Source: Salegentibacter sp. Hel_I_6 (GTDB taxonomy: Bacteria > Bacteroidota > Bacteroidia > Flavobacteriales > Flavobacteriaceae). Taken from it: 64,000 nucleotides of DNA. Positions 51,696-59,743 of the stretch are shown here, piece after piece (within the stretch, counting starts at the first letter, position 1; each line of letters opens with the position of its first letter). A program made the position numbers and the translations under genes. The notes below the pieces were generated by a model. That model was not told the DNA's origin, made no database searches, and worked only from the letters and a program-made list of their open reading frames with translations. The stretch covers positions 2,480,001 through 2,544,000 of the forward strand of contig NZ_JQNQ01000001.1 of the NCBI RefSeq assembly GCF_000745315.1, in the 5' to 3' direction.

Positions 51696-52142
51696 ATGAG
51701 AACAAAAGAAGAAATGGGCGAAAAGCTCAACGAATTACTGGAGAAGAGTTATGACGCAAAAGAGGGCTTTCATTCTGCTTCAAAAAACGCGAAGAATAAG
51801 AAATTGCAGGAATATTTCAGGCAAAAATCTGAAGAGCGTGATATGTTTATCAAAGAATTGAGGGAAGAGATAGCTGGTTACGGCCAGACCCCAAAAGATG
51901 ATGGTAGCGTAAAAGGAGATATGCATCGCACCTGGATGAATTTAAAATCCTCGGTTGGAGATAATGACGAAAGTATGTTGGAAGAAAGTCTTCGTGGAGA
52001 AAAAGCAGCGCTGGAGGATTATAAAGATATAACCAAAGAAAAAGATTTGCCGCCCACACTTAGTTCTAAACTTAACAGGCAGCAACAAAATATACAAAGT
52101 AGCATTAATAATGTAAAAGTGTACGAGCAGATGTTTGATTGA
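51696..52142 (+). CDS. DUF2383/PA2169-family four-helix-bundle protein, second copy
   Basis: A 148-residue paralogue of the preceding gene, 24 bases downstream: MHRTWMNLKSSVGDND aligns with AHRTWMNLKTSLSSNK in copy 1, and ESLRGEKAALEDYKDI with EAVRGEKVAADEYEEV. The two copies are clearly diverged, so the duplication is old. Co-transcribed; a strong terminator follows. Confidence 0.85.
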   Translation: MRTKEEMGEKLNELLEKSYDAKEGFHSASKNAKNKKLQEYFRQKSEERDMFIKELREEIAGYGQTPKDDGSVKGDMHRTWMNLKSSVGDNDESMLEESLRGEKAALEDYKDITKEKDLPPTLSSKLNRQQQNIQSSINNVKVYEQMFD

Positions 52143-52168
52143 AGTAGTAGTTTTTAGTGTTCGTATAG

Positions 52169-52209
52169 GCCTCACAGGTTCCCGGAAACGGTATTTGTGA
52201 GGCTTTTTT
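52169..52209 (+). terminator. Terminator of the tandem DUF2383 genes
   Basis: GCCTCAC (52169-52175) pairs with GTGAGGC (52197-52203), with a further inner stem in the loop, then a T-run. Confidence 0.85.
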
Positions 52210-52382
52210 ATGGCAAAATATTGCGAAAAGCTTGATAGAACGCAGCTTATAAAACGTTGATAATTCCTGAAAAATTAACTTGAGGCTGCGCTAAATTATA
52301 TGTAATTTTAGCCTCGAAGCAGATGATTTTTCTTCTGAAATAATCGACTGACATTCAGCTTAATTCCTAATTTTCGCCGCGC

Positions 52383-55300
52383 ATGTACCTTATTTTTGAT
52401 ACCGAAACTACCGGTCTTCCCAAACGCTGGGATGCTCCTTTAACCGATTCTGATAACTGGCCAAGATGTATACAAATTGCCTGGCAGTTGCATGATGAAA
52501 TGGGGCGACTTGTAGAAAGTCAGGATTACCTGGTAAAGCCCGAAGGTTTCAATATTCCTTATGATGCTGAAAAAGTACACGGAATTTCTACCGAACTTGC
52601 TGCCGAAGAAGGAATTTCCTTAACTGAAATGCTAGAGAAATTTCAGGAAGCGCTGAATAAAACCAAATTTGTAGTAGGACAAAATGTAGGTTTTGACCTG
52701 AATATTATGGGTGCCGAATTCCATAGGGAAGCGATGGAAAATAACCTCCAGGAGTTACCGGTTTTGGATACATGTACCGAAGTAACCGCACAAATGTGTA
52801 AAATCCCCGGTGGGCGTGGCGGTAAATTTAAATTACCCACCCTAACCGAATTACACGAATTTTTATTCGATGAACCTTTTGGCGAAGCCCACAACGCTAC
52901 TGCCGATGTGGAAGCGACTACCAGGTGTTTTTTGGAATTGGTGCGTCAAAGAGCTTTTACAAAGGAGCAGCTTGATGTACCTGCAGATTATTTTGAGAAT
53001 TTTTCAGAAGCTAATCCGCAGCGAATAAAGCTTATTGGGTTAAAACATATTAACCTTAAGAAGGCTTCTGAAGAGATTAGAAAAAGACTTCAGAAGCAAC
53101 AACCTACCGAAGAAATTACCACAGAAGAAATCGAGGAAAACCTCGAAAAGCTTGATGAGGTTCTTTTTTCGCATTTACACAACCATTCTCAGTTTTCGGT
53201 TTTACAATCTACTATAAGCATAAAAGATCTCGTAAATGTTGCTGCAGAACATAACATGCCTGCTGTAGCGCTTACCGATCATGCAAATATGATGGGGGCT
53301 TTTCATTTTGTGAAAGAAATAGGAGATTATAATAAAGCAATTAGAGCAAAGAATGAAGCTTCGCTTGCCAATAATGAGCCGGCAGAAGCCAGAGAATTGA
53401 AAGGTATTGTAGGCTGCGAATTCTTTGTTTGTGAAAATCACGCAGATAAATCCCGAAAGGATAATGGCTACCAGGTGGTGATGCTGGCTAAGAACAAAAA
53501 AGGCTATCATAACCTGGCAAAAATGTCTTCTAAGGCTTATACCGATGGGTTTTATTATGTGCCGAGAATTGACAAAGAGATTATAAAGGAATACAAAGAA
53601 GATATTATTGTACTTACCGGTAACCTTTACGGTGAAGTGCCGAGTAAGGTTTTAAATGTTGGGGAACACCAGGCTGAGGAAGCTTTACTTTGGTGGAAAG
53701 AAGAATTTGGAGGCGATCTTTACATAGAGATTATGCGCCACGATCAGGAAGATGAAAACCGTGTAAATACGGTGCTGGTAGATTTTGCTAAAAAGCATAA
53801 TGTAAAACTGGTGGCGAGCAATAACACTTATTATTGCGCGAAAGAAGATGCCAATGCTCACGATATTTTACTGTGTATAAAAGACGGGGAGAAGCAGGCG
53901 ACTCCAATAGGTCGTGGTCGTGGTTACCGTTATGGTTTGCCAAACCAGGAATATTATTTTAAGAGTGGCGAAGAGATGAAAAATCTCTTTAAAGATCTAC
54001 CTCAAGCCATTAGTAATGTGCAGGAGGTTGTAGATAAGATTGAGCCTTTTGAGCTGGCCCGTGATGTATTATTACCTGCCTTTACCATTCCTGAAGAATT
54101 TTTAGTAGAAGAAGATAAAAACGATGGAGGTAAACGAGGGGAGAATGCTTACCTGAAACATATCACTTTTGTTGGTGCTAGAGAGCGATATGAAGAAATT
54201 ACCCCGGATATTGAAGACCGACTTAATTTTGAACTTTCGGTTATTGAAAATACCGGTTATCCCGGTTATTTCCTTATTGTGGAAGACTTTATTCGCGAAG
54301 CCCGGAATCTTGACGTTTCTGTTGGTCCGGGCCGTGGTTCAGCGGCGGGAAGTGCGGTGGCCTATTGTTTGGGAATTACCAATATAGATCCTATTAAGTA
54401 CGACCTGCTTTTTGAGCGTTTCCTGAATCCCGATCGTGTAAGTATGCCCGATATTGATATTGACTTTGATGATGAAGGTCGAAGCCGGGTGATGGATTAT
54501 GTAATTCAAAAATACGGTGCCAACCAGGTTGCGCAGATTATCACTTACGGCACTATGGCGGCAAAGTCCTCTATTCGGGATACCGCCAGAGTGCTGGATC
54601 TTCCTCTGGGGGATGCCGATAGGATTTCGAAATTGATCCCCACCATGTCCAAGCTCGGGAAGATCTTTGGAATGGATGAGAAGGAACTCAAAAAGAAATT
54701 CAGGAGTGAAGATTTAGAGAAAGTAAACGAACTTTTAAATATTGCTGAAGGGGACGATCTGGAAGCACAAACGGTAAACCAGGCGAGAATTCTGGAAGGC
54801 TCGGTTAGAAATACCGGGATTCACGCTTGTGGGGTAATTATCACTCCGGGAGATATTACCAATTATGTGCCGGTTTCGGTAGCAAAGGATTCCGATCTTT
54901 ATGTTACGCAGTTTGATAACTCCGTTGTAGAAAGCGCCGGACTACTAAAAATGGACTTTTTAGGGTTAAAAACACTAACCCTTATTAAAGACACGGTTCA
55001 AATTGTAAAAGGCAGGCATAATATAGATTTGGTGCCCGATGAATTTCCTTTAGATGATGAAGAAACCTATAAGCTCTTCCAGCGCGGGGAAACGGTAGGG
55101 ATTTTTCAATATGAATCGCCGGGAATGCAGAAGCATATGAAGGATCTGAAACCTACGGTTTTTGATGACCTTATTGCCATGAACGCATTGTACCGCCCGG
55201 GGCCTATGGAATATATTCCTAGTTTTATTGCCCGAAAGCACGGCGACGAGGAAATTGCCTACGATTTACCCGAAATGGAAGAATATCTCCAGGAAACTTA

Positions 55301-56774
55301 CGGAATTACGGTTTACCAGGAGCAAGTGATGTTACTTTCGCAAAAACTAGCCGGCTTTAGTAAAGGTGAAGCCGATGTTTTACGTAAAGCAATGGGTAAA
55401 AAAATCTTCGCCTTACTGGAACAATTAAAACCGAAATTTTTAGATGGTGGTGAAGCAAAAGGGCATCCGCGTGATGTTTTGGAGAAGATTTGGAAAGACT
55501 GGGAGGCTTTTGCCGCTTATGCTTTTAATAAGTCTCACTCTACTTGTTATGCCTGGATCGCTTACCAAACCGCCTATTTAAAAGCGCATTATCCTGCGGA
55601 ATATATGGCAGCGGTGCTTTCTAATAATATGAATGACATTAAGCAGGTTACTTTCTTTATGGAAGAATGTAAGCGAATGAAGCTTGATGTACTGGGGCCA
55701 GATGTAAATGAATCTTTTTATAAGTTTTCGGTAAATAAAGATTATGCCGTTCGTTTTGGAATGGGCGCCATAAAAGGAGTAGGTTCCGGGGCTGTTGCTA
55801 CTATTGTGGAAAACCGAAAAACAGAAGCTGGGCCGTATAAATCTATTTTTGATATGGCAAAACGTATTGATTTGCGTTCGGCTAATAAAAAAGCCTTTGA
55901 AAACCTGGCGCTCGCTGGAGGTTTCGATGGATTTGGCGATACCCACCGCGCGCAATATTTTCACGATGATGGTGACGGAATCACCTTTTTGGAAAAAGTG
56001 ATCAAGTATGCTGCAAAATTCCAGGAAAATGAAAACTCTTCCCAGGTAAGTTTGTTTGGAGAAGCCAGTGAAGTACAAATTCCAGAACCTGTTGTGCCAC
56101 CTTGTGAAGAGTGGGGCACTATGGAAAAACTGAGAAGAGAACGGGAAGTGGTAGGAATCTATATTTCGGGTCACCCGCTGGACGATTTTAGGTATGAGAT
56201 GGATTATTTCTGTAACTCTAAATTGGGAGAATTTAATGATTTGGAAAGATGCGTAAACCGAGACCTTACCTTTGGTGGGGTGATAAGCGATGTACAGCAC
56301 AGAGTATCAAAAATGGGTAAAGGCTGGGCGATGTTTTCGGTTGAAGATTATACCGATACTTATGAGTTTAGAATGTTTGGAGAGGAATATTTAAAATTCA
56401 GGCACTTCCTGGTTCCAAATTCCTTTGTGCATATCAAGATCTTTGTGAAAGAAGGTTGGACGAATAAAGAAACCGGTAAAAAAGGAGAACCGAGAATTCA
56501 GTTTAACAACATTTATTTGTTGCACGATGTGATGGATCAATTTGCAAAAAAGCTCACGATTCAACTGGATATTGCTGATCTCCACGAAGAGAAAATTAAC
56601 TGGTTTAAAGATGTTTTTAGAACCCACAGAGGTGATCATAAACTGAATTTTGTAGTGTATGAAATGAAGGAACAGGTGAAATTACATATGCCGAGTAAGA
56701 AACAAAAAGTGAAAATTTCGCAAGAGCTTTTACATACTTTGGAAGATGAACAGGTGATGTATAAGTTGAATTGA
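52383..56774 (+). CDS. dnaE: DNA polymerase III alpha subunit with fused N-terminal exonuclease
   Basis: A 1463-residue replicative polymerase. Residues 1 to about 185 form a DnaQ-like DEDDh exonuclease with intact motifs: FDTETTG, GQNVGFDLN and HNATADVEA (His-x4-Asp). From about 260 a PHP domain follows (LHNHSQFSVL, LTDHANMMGAF). The polymerase core has PDIDIDFDDEG near residue 689 and GPGRGSAAGSAVAYCLG; the C-terminal part holds an OB-fold-type region (GGVISDVQHRVSKMGKGWAMFSVEDYTD). The fusion supplies proofreading in cis. It is large compared with the roughly 1160 residues of E. coli DnaE. Single gene with its own upstream region. Confidence 0.96.
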   Translation: MYLIFDTETTGLPKRWDAPLTDSDNWPRCIQIAWQLHDEMGRLVESQDYLVKPEGFNIPYDAEKVHGISTELAAEEGISLTEMLEKFQEALNKTKFVVGQNVGFDLNIMGAEFHREAMENNLQELPVLDTCTEVTAQMCKIPGGRGGKFKLPTLTELHEFLFDEPFGEAHNATADVEATTRCFLELVRQRAFTKEQLDVPADYFENFSEANPQRIKLIGLKHINLKKASEEIRKRLQKQQPTEEITTEEIEENLEKLDEVLFSHLHNHSQFSVLQSTISIKDLVNVAAEHNMPAVALTDHANMMGAFHFVKEIGDYNKAIRAKNEASLANNEPAEARELKGIVGCEFFVCENHADKSRKDNGYQVVMLAKNKKGYHNLAKMSSKAYTDGFYYVPRIDKEIIKEYKEDIIVLTGNLYGEVPSKVLNVGEHQAEEALLWWKEEFGGDLYIEIMRHDQEDENRVNTVLVDFAKKHNVKLVASNNTYYCAKEDANAHDILLCIKDGEKQATPIGRGRGYRYGLPNQEYYFKSGEEMKNLFKDLPQAISNVQEVVDKIEPFELARDVLLPAFTIPEEFLVEEDKNDGGKRGENAYLKHITFVGARERYEEITPDIEDRLNFELSVIENTGYPGYFLIVEDFIREARNLDVSVGPGRGSAAGSAVAYCLGITNIDPIKYDLLFERFLNPDRVSMPDIDIDFDDEGRSRVMDYVIQKYGANQVAQIITYGTMAAKSSIRDTARVLDLPLGDADRISKLIPTMSKLGKIFGMDEKELKKKFRSEDLEKVNELLNIAEGDDLEAQTVNQARILEGSVRNTGIHACGVIITPGDITNYVPVSVAKDSDLYVTQFDNSVVESAGLLKMDFLGLKTLTLIKDTVQIVKGRHNIDLVPDEFPLDDEETYKLFQRGETVGIFQYESPGMQKHMKDLKPTVFDDLIAMNALYRPGPMEYIPSFIARKHGDEEIAYDLPEMEEYLQETYGITVYQEQVMLLSQKLAGFSKGEADVLRKAMGKKIFALLEQLKPKFLDGGEAKGHPRDVLEKIWKDWEAFAAYAFNKSHSTCYAWIAYQTAYLKAHYPAEYMAAVLSNNMNDIKQVTFFMEECKRMKLDVLGPDVNESFYKFSVNKDYAVRFGMGAIKGVGSGAVATIVENRKTEAGPYKSIFDMAKRIDLRSANKKAFENLALAGGFDGFGDTHRAQYFHDDGDGITFLEKVIKYAAKFQENENSSQVSLFGEASEVQIPEPVVPPCEEWGTMEKLRREREVVGIYISGHPLDDFRYEMDYFCNSKLGEFNDLERCVNRDLTFGGVISDVQHRVSKMGKGWAMFSVEDYTDTYEFRMFGEEYLKFRHFLVPNSFVHIKIFVKEGWTNKETGKKGEPRIQFNNIYLLHDVMDQFAKKLTIQLDIADLHEEKINWFKDVFRTHRGDHKLNFVVYEMKEQVKLHMPSKKQKVKISQELLHTLEDEQVMYKLN

Positions 56775-56847
56775 TTTCAGTTGGCAGTTTTTCAGTAACA
56801 GTAAGCAGTAATAAATTTTTAAAGCCACGAATGCACGAATATTTTTT

Positions 56848-56890
56848 CGTCATTGCGAAGGAGGCTTTTTAGGCGACTGCGGCAATCTTT
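56848..56890. repeat. Family A repeat, single left half
   Basis: CGTCATTGCGAAGGAGG ... GACTGCGGCAATCTTT, 74 bases after the dnaE stop. It matches the left half of the family A palindromes with some divergence. Confidence 0.75.
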
Positions 56891-57006
56891 TATTATCTGT
56901 TATTTTGGTTTCTTTAGCAATTTGCAGTTATCTAGATAAATCATAATTTCAATAATAATTATATTTTACTATTCACTGCCCACTGCCACTGGAAACTAAT
57001 TTTTCC

Positions 57007-57079
57007 GGTTAGGGATTGAAGCCAGCTACCGTGTAGCGCTGAAAGCCCGACCCCGCGCTACGAGCGTGGGGAAACCGCC
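57007..57079. other. GC-rich structured intergenic element
   Basis: In an otherwise AT-rich gap, GGTTAGGGATTGAAG is followed by hairpin GCTAC-cgt-GTAGC (57025-57037), the segment GAAAGCCCGA, and a near-perfect 9-bp hairpin CCCCGCGCT-acg-AGCGTGGGG (57051-57071), then AAACCGCC. It lies about 110 bases upstream of trxA. I recall similar AGGGATTGAAG ... AAAGCCCGACCC modules in Flavobacteriia, but cannot confirm a named RNA or repeat family. The whole dnaE-trxA gap (about 415 bases) contains only this, the half repeat at 56848 and a CACTGCC-type simple repeat near 56977. Confidence 0.6.
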
Positions 57080-57189
57080 AAATAAACGACCTGAATAAGC
57101 GTATAATCAAATACAATATCGCTTGTGTAAGGAAAGCAAAAATATTTGACTAATTTTACACTTTAAGTATAATAGAAAAACAGACAATT

Positions 57190-57507
57190 ATGGCTATTGA
57201 AATAACTGATGCAAATTTTGAAGAGCAGGTGCTAAAAAGCGACAAGCCTGTAATGGTAGATTTTTGGGCTGCATGGTGCGGACCTTGTAGAATGGTAGGA
57301 CCAATTATTGACGAAATTAGTACTGAATATGACGGGAAAGCCGTGGTAGGAAAACTAGATGTTGATGCTAACCAGGAATTTGCTGCCAAGTATGGGGTGA
57401 GAAATATCCCAACTGTACTTATTTTTCAAAATGGAGAAGTAGTAGGCCGCCAGGTAGGCGTTGCGCCAAAAAATACTTACGCTGAAGCTTTAGACGAATT
57501 GCTATAA
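57190..57507 (+). CDS. trxA: Thioredoxin
   Basis: A 105-residue thioredoxin with intact active site WAAWCGPCRMVGP and cis-proline region VRNIPTVLIFQNGEVVGRQVG. General cytoplasmic disulfide reductase. Followed by a strong terminator. In contrast to the Cys-free relative at 21591, everything needed for redox chemistry is present. Confidence 0.97.
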   Translation: MAIEITDANFEEQVLKSDKPVMVDFWAAWCGPCRMVGPIIDEISTEYDGKAVVGKLDVDANQEFAAKYGVRNIPTVLIFQNGEVVGRQVGVAPKNTYAEALDELL

Positions 57508-57530
57508 ATTTAGCATTTATATAATTATCA

Positions 57531-57558
57531 AAAACCCGGTCTTGTACCGGGTTTTTTA
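57531..57558 (+). terminator. Terminator of trxA
   Basis: AAAACCCGGT pairs with ACCGGGTTTT around CTTGT, then T's. Confidence 0.9.
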
Positions 57559-57610
57559 TTTGACTGCTATTGCAATGCGGTAACTCGCGCTTTTCTTATA
57601 TTAGTGGAGT

Positions 57611-58543
57611 ATGAATTTAAAAGAAGAAATATATAGTTCGGCTGCGGGGTTTACCCAGTTAGAACTTTTGGCGAGACAGGTTGTAGAAGGTTATATTTCG
57701 GGAATTCATAAGAGTCCGTTTCACGGGTTTTCTGCAGAATTTGCCGAACATAAGATTTACAATAACGGCGAAAGTACCAAGCATATAGATTGGAAACTTT
57801 TTGCTAAAACCGATAAGCTCTACACAAAACGCTACGAAGAGGAAACGAATTTACGTTGCCATTTTATTATGGATAATTCGGCTTCGATGCATTATCCTGA
57901 AGTGAAGAAATTTTCGGTAAACTCTCTTAATAAGATTGGTTTTTCGGTATTATCCATAGCCAGTATCATGCAGATTTTAAAGCGCCAACGCGATGCAGTG
58001 GGGCTTAGCATATATAGCGATGAATTTGAGTTCTACGCGCCTGAAAAAGGCAGCGATCGGCATCAGCATATGTTACTGGATGCATTAAATAAAAGCCTGG
58101 GGAAGAAAACAACTCATAAAGCAACTAAAACTTACACTTTTCTGCATCAAATTGCCGAAAAGTTAAAAAGACGTTCCCTGGTGTTTTTGTTTACCGATAT
58201 GTTTCAGGCCGATACCGAAGAAGCAGCGCTTTTTGAAGCTTTACGGCATTTAAAATACAATCGGCACGAAGTTGTTTTGTTTCACGTAATGGATAAAAAG
58301 CGGGAATTCGATTTTGACTTTGAAAATATCCCGAAACGATTTACCGATGTGGAAACCGGGGCTGAAATAGATCTTTATTCTGAAAATATTCGAGAAAGTT
58401 ACCAAAAGGCGGTTCAAAAATATGTGGCTGACCTGAAATTGGAATGCGCTAAATATAAGATTAATTATGTGGAAGCCGATATTAATAAAAACTTCGATAA
58501 AATTTTGACGACCTATTTTATTGAAAGACAAAAGTTTGCCTGA
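57611..58543 (+). CDS. DUF58 family protein (von Willebrand A-like fold)
   Basis: 310 residues. The DUF58 core YNNGESTKHIDWKLFAKTDKLYTKRYEEETNLRCHFIMDNSASM includes the DNSASM metal-site-like motif (DxSxS). A vWA-like fold continues (RRSLVFLFTDMFQADTEEAA). DUF58 genes commonly sit beside a MoxR-type AAA ATPase; none is present here, so the gene stands apart from the usual cluster. No signal peptide or TM. Confidence 0.85.
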   Translation: MNLKEEIYSSAAGFTQLELLARQVVEGYISGIHKSPFHGFSAEFAEHKIYNNGESTKHIDWKLFAKTDKLYTKRYEEETNLRCHFIMDNSASMHYPEVKKFSVNSLNKIGFSVLSIASIMQILKRQRDAVGLSIYSDEFEFYAPEKGSDRHQHMLLDALNKSLGKKTTHKATKTYTFLHQIAEKLKRRSLVFLFTDMFQADTEEAALFEALRHLKYNRHEVVLFHVMDKKREFDFDFENIPKRFTDVETGAEIDLYSENIRESYQKAVQKYVADLKLECAKYKINYVEADINKNFDKILTTYFIERQKFA

Positions 58544-58581
58544 AGCAAAGAAAAAAAGCTGAAAAAAACTTTAAAAAAAGG

Positions 58582-58612
58582 TTTGTGTAATTATAAAACA
58601 GGTGTATATTTG
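58582..58612 (+). promoter_or_regulatory. Promoter of tRNA-Asp
   Basis: TTTG (58582-58585), 19 bases, TATATTTG (58605-58612): an exact match to the Bacteroidota promoter consensus, ending 18 bases before the tRNA. Confidence 0.85.
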
Positions 58613-58630
58613 CACTCGCAATAACGCAAC

Positions 58631-58704
58631 GGTCTGGTAGTTCAGTTGGTTAGAATACCTGCCTGTCACGCAGGGGGTCGCGAGTTCGAGTCTCGTCCAG
58701 ACCG
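58631..58704 (+). tRNA. tRNA-Asp (anticodon GTC)
   Basis: 74 nt cloverleaf. Acceptor GGTCTGG/CCAGACC, anticodon stem CCTGC/GCAGG with loop CTGTCAC (anticodon GTC), T-loop TTCGAGT, discriminator G as expected for Asp. CCA is not encoded. It has its own promoter and a terminator downstream; the remaining 224 bases up to the LytTR gene show nothing recognisable. Confidence 0.95.
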
Positions 58705-58728
58705 CTTTTAAAGCACCAAAATATCCTA

Positions 58729-58766
58729 AAAAGCCTCAAAATCAATGATTTAGAGGCTTTTTTTAT
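58729..58766 (+). terminator. Terminator of tRNA-Asp
   Basis: AAGCCTCAAAATCA pairs with TGATTTAGAGGCTT (one mismatch), followed by a T-run. Confidence 0.88.
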
Positions 58767-58990
58767 TCCCCAATATATCAAAATATCACAAAAAATGGAG
58801 GATCAAGCCTAATTGTTAATAATAGATTTTTAGAAATCTGCGACTTTTCTTAATCTAGTGACCTCAAAAAATAACTCTATATGGGGCTCATATAAAAGAT
58901 GATTATAACTGGTTAAATAACTTATATAATTGTTCTTTGTCGTCTAATTCAGCTTCTAAACAACTCACAATTTAATTGTAATTTTGGTTT

Positions 58991-59743
58991 ATGATAAAAG
59001 CAGTAATTATTGATGATGAAATAAATGCTCAGGATTTATTAGAGAAAACCCTGTTGAGGTATTTCCCGAATAAATTCAATATTGCTGAAAAATGCAACTC
59101 GGTAGATTCAGGGGTGAAGGCTATCGAGAAATTCGAACCTGACCTGGTATTTTTAGATATTCAAATGCCAGGAAAAAATGGTTTTGAACTCTTTAAGTAT
59201 TTTGAGGTTATAAATTTTGAAGTGATCTTTACCACAGCCTACAACCAATTTGCCATTGAGGCAATTAAGCGAAGTGCCCTGGATTATTTATTAAAACCAA
59301 TTAATCACGTGGAACTTTCCAAGGCTATAAAAAAGTTTGAAAAGAAAAATGAAGGGAATTCCGCCCAAAAAAAATTGTCTTTACTACTAGAGAACTTAAA
59401 TGTAAATGACCAGAACGTAAGTAAAATTGCTTTTCCCACTATTGAAGGGTTTGAATTAATACATGCCAATCAAATACTATATTGCAAGGCAGAAAGTAAT
59501 TATTGCGGCATCAAAAAAATTGACGGTTCTACAAAAACAGCTTCAAAAACATTAAAGTTTGTAGAAGAAATACTTCCTGTTCACTCTTTCAAAAGAATTC
59601 ATAAAAGCTACGTTATTAACTTAAATTACGTGGTTAGATATCATAAAGCGAATAAGGAAGTTGAACTAACCAATGGAGAGAAACTACCTGTTTCCTTTCG
59701 AAAAGAAGAAGAGTTTATAAATGCCATTCTACAAAATCACTAG
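58991..59743 (+). CDS. LytTR-type response regulator
   Basis: A 250-residue regulator: receiver domain (AVIIDDEINAQDLLEK, Asp56 in LVFLDIQMPGKNGFELF, Lys in LLKPINHVELSKA) and a C-terminal LytTR DNA-binding domain (ILYCKAESNYCGIKK, LPVHSFKRIHKSYVINLNYV). Its last 23 bases overlap the start of the sensor gene, so the two are translationally coupled. Target genes are unknown; the exported methyltransferase gene downstream is a candidate by location only. Confidence 0.93.
   Translation: MIKAVIIDDEINAQDLLEKTLLRYFPNKFNIAEKCNSVDSGVKAIEKFEPDLVFLDIQMPGKNGFELFKYFEVINFEVIFTTAYNQFAIEAIKRSALDYLLKPINHVELSKAIKKFEKKNEGNSAQKKLSLLLENLNVNDQNVSKIAFPTIEGFELIHANQILYCKAESNYCGIKKIDGSTKTASKTLKFVEEILPVHSFKRIHKSYVINLNYVVRYHKANKEVELTNGEKLPVSFRKEEEFINAILQNH

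Noticed and set aside
55578..56300. 240-codon minus-strand frame inside dnaE
   Set aside because: Antisense shadow of a well-conserved coding region; composition is Ile/Phe/His-rich as expected from reverse-complemented codons.
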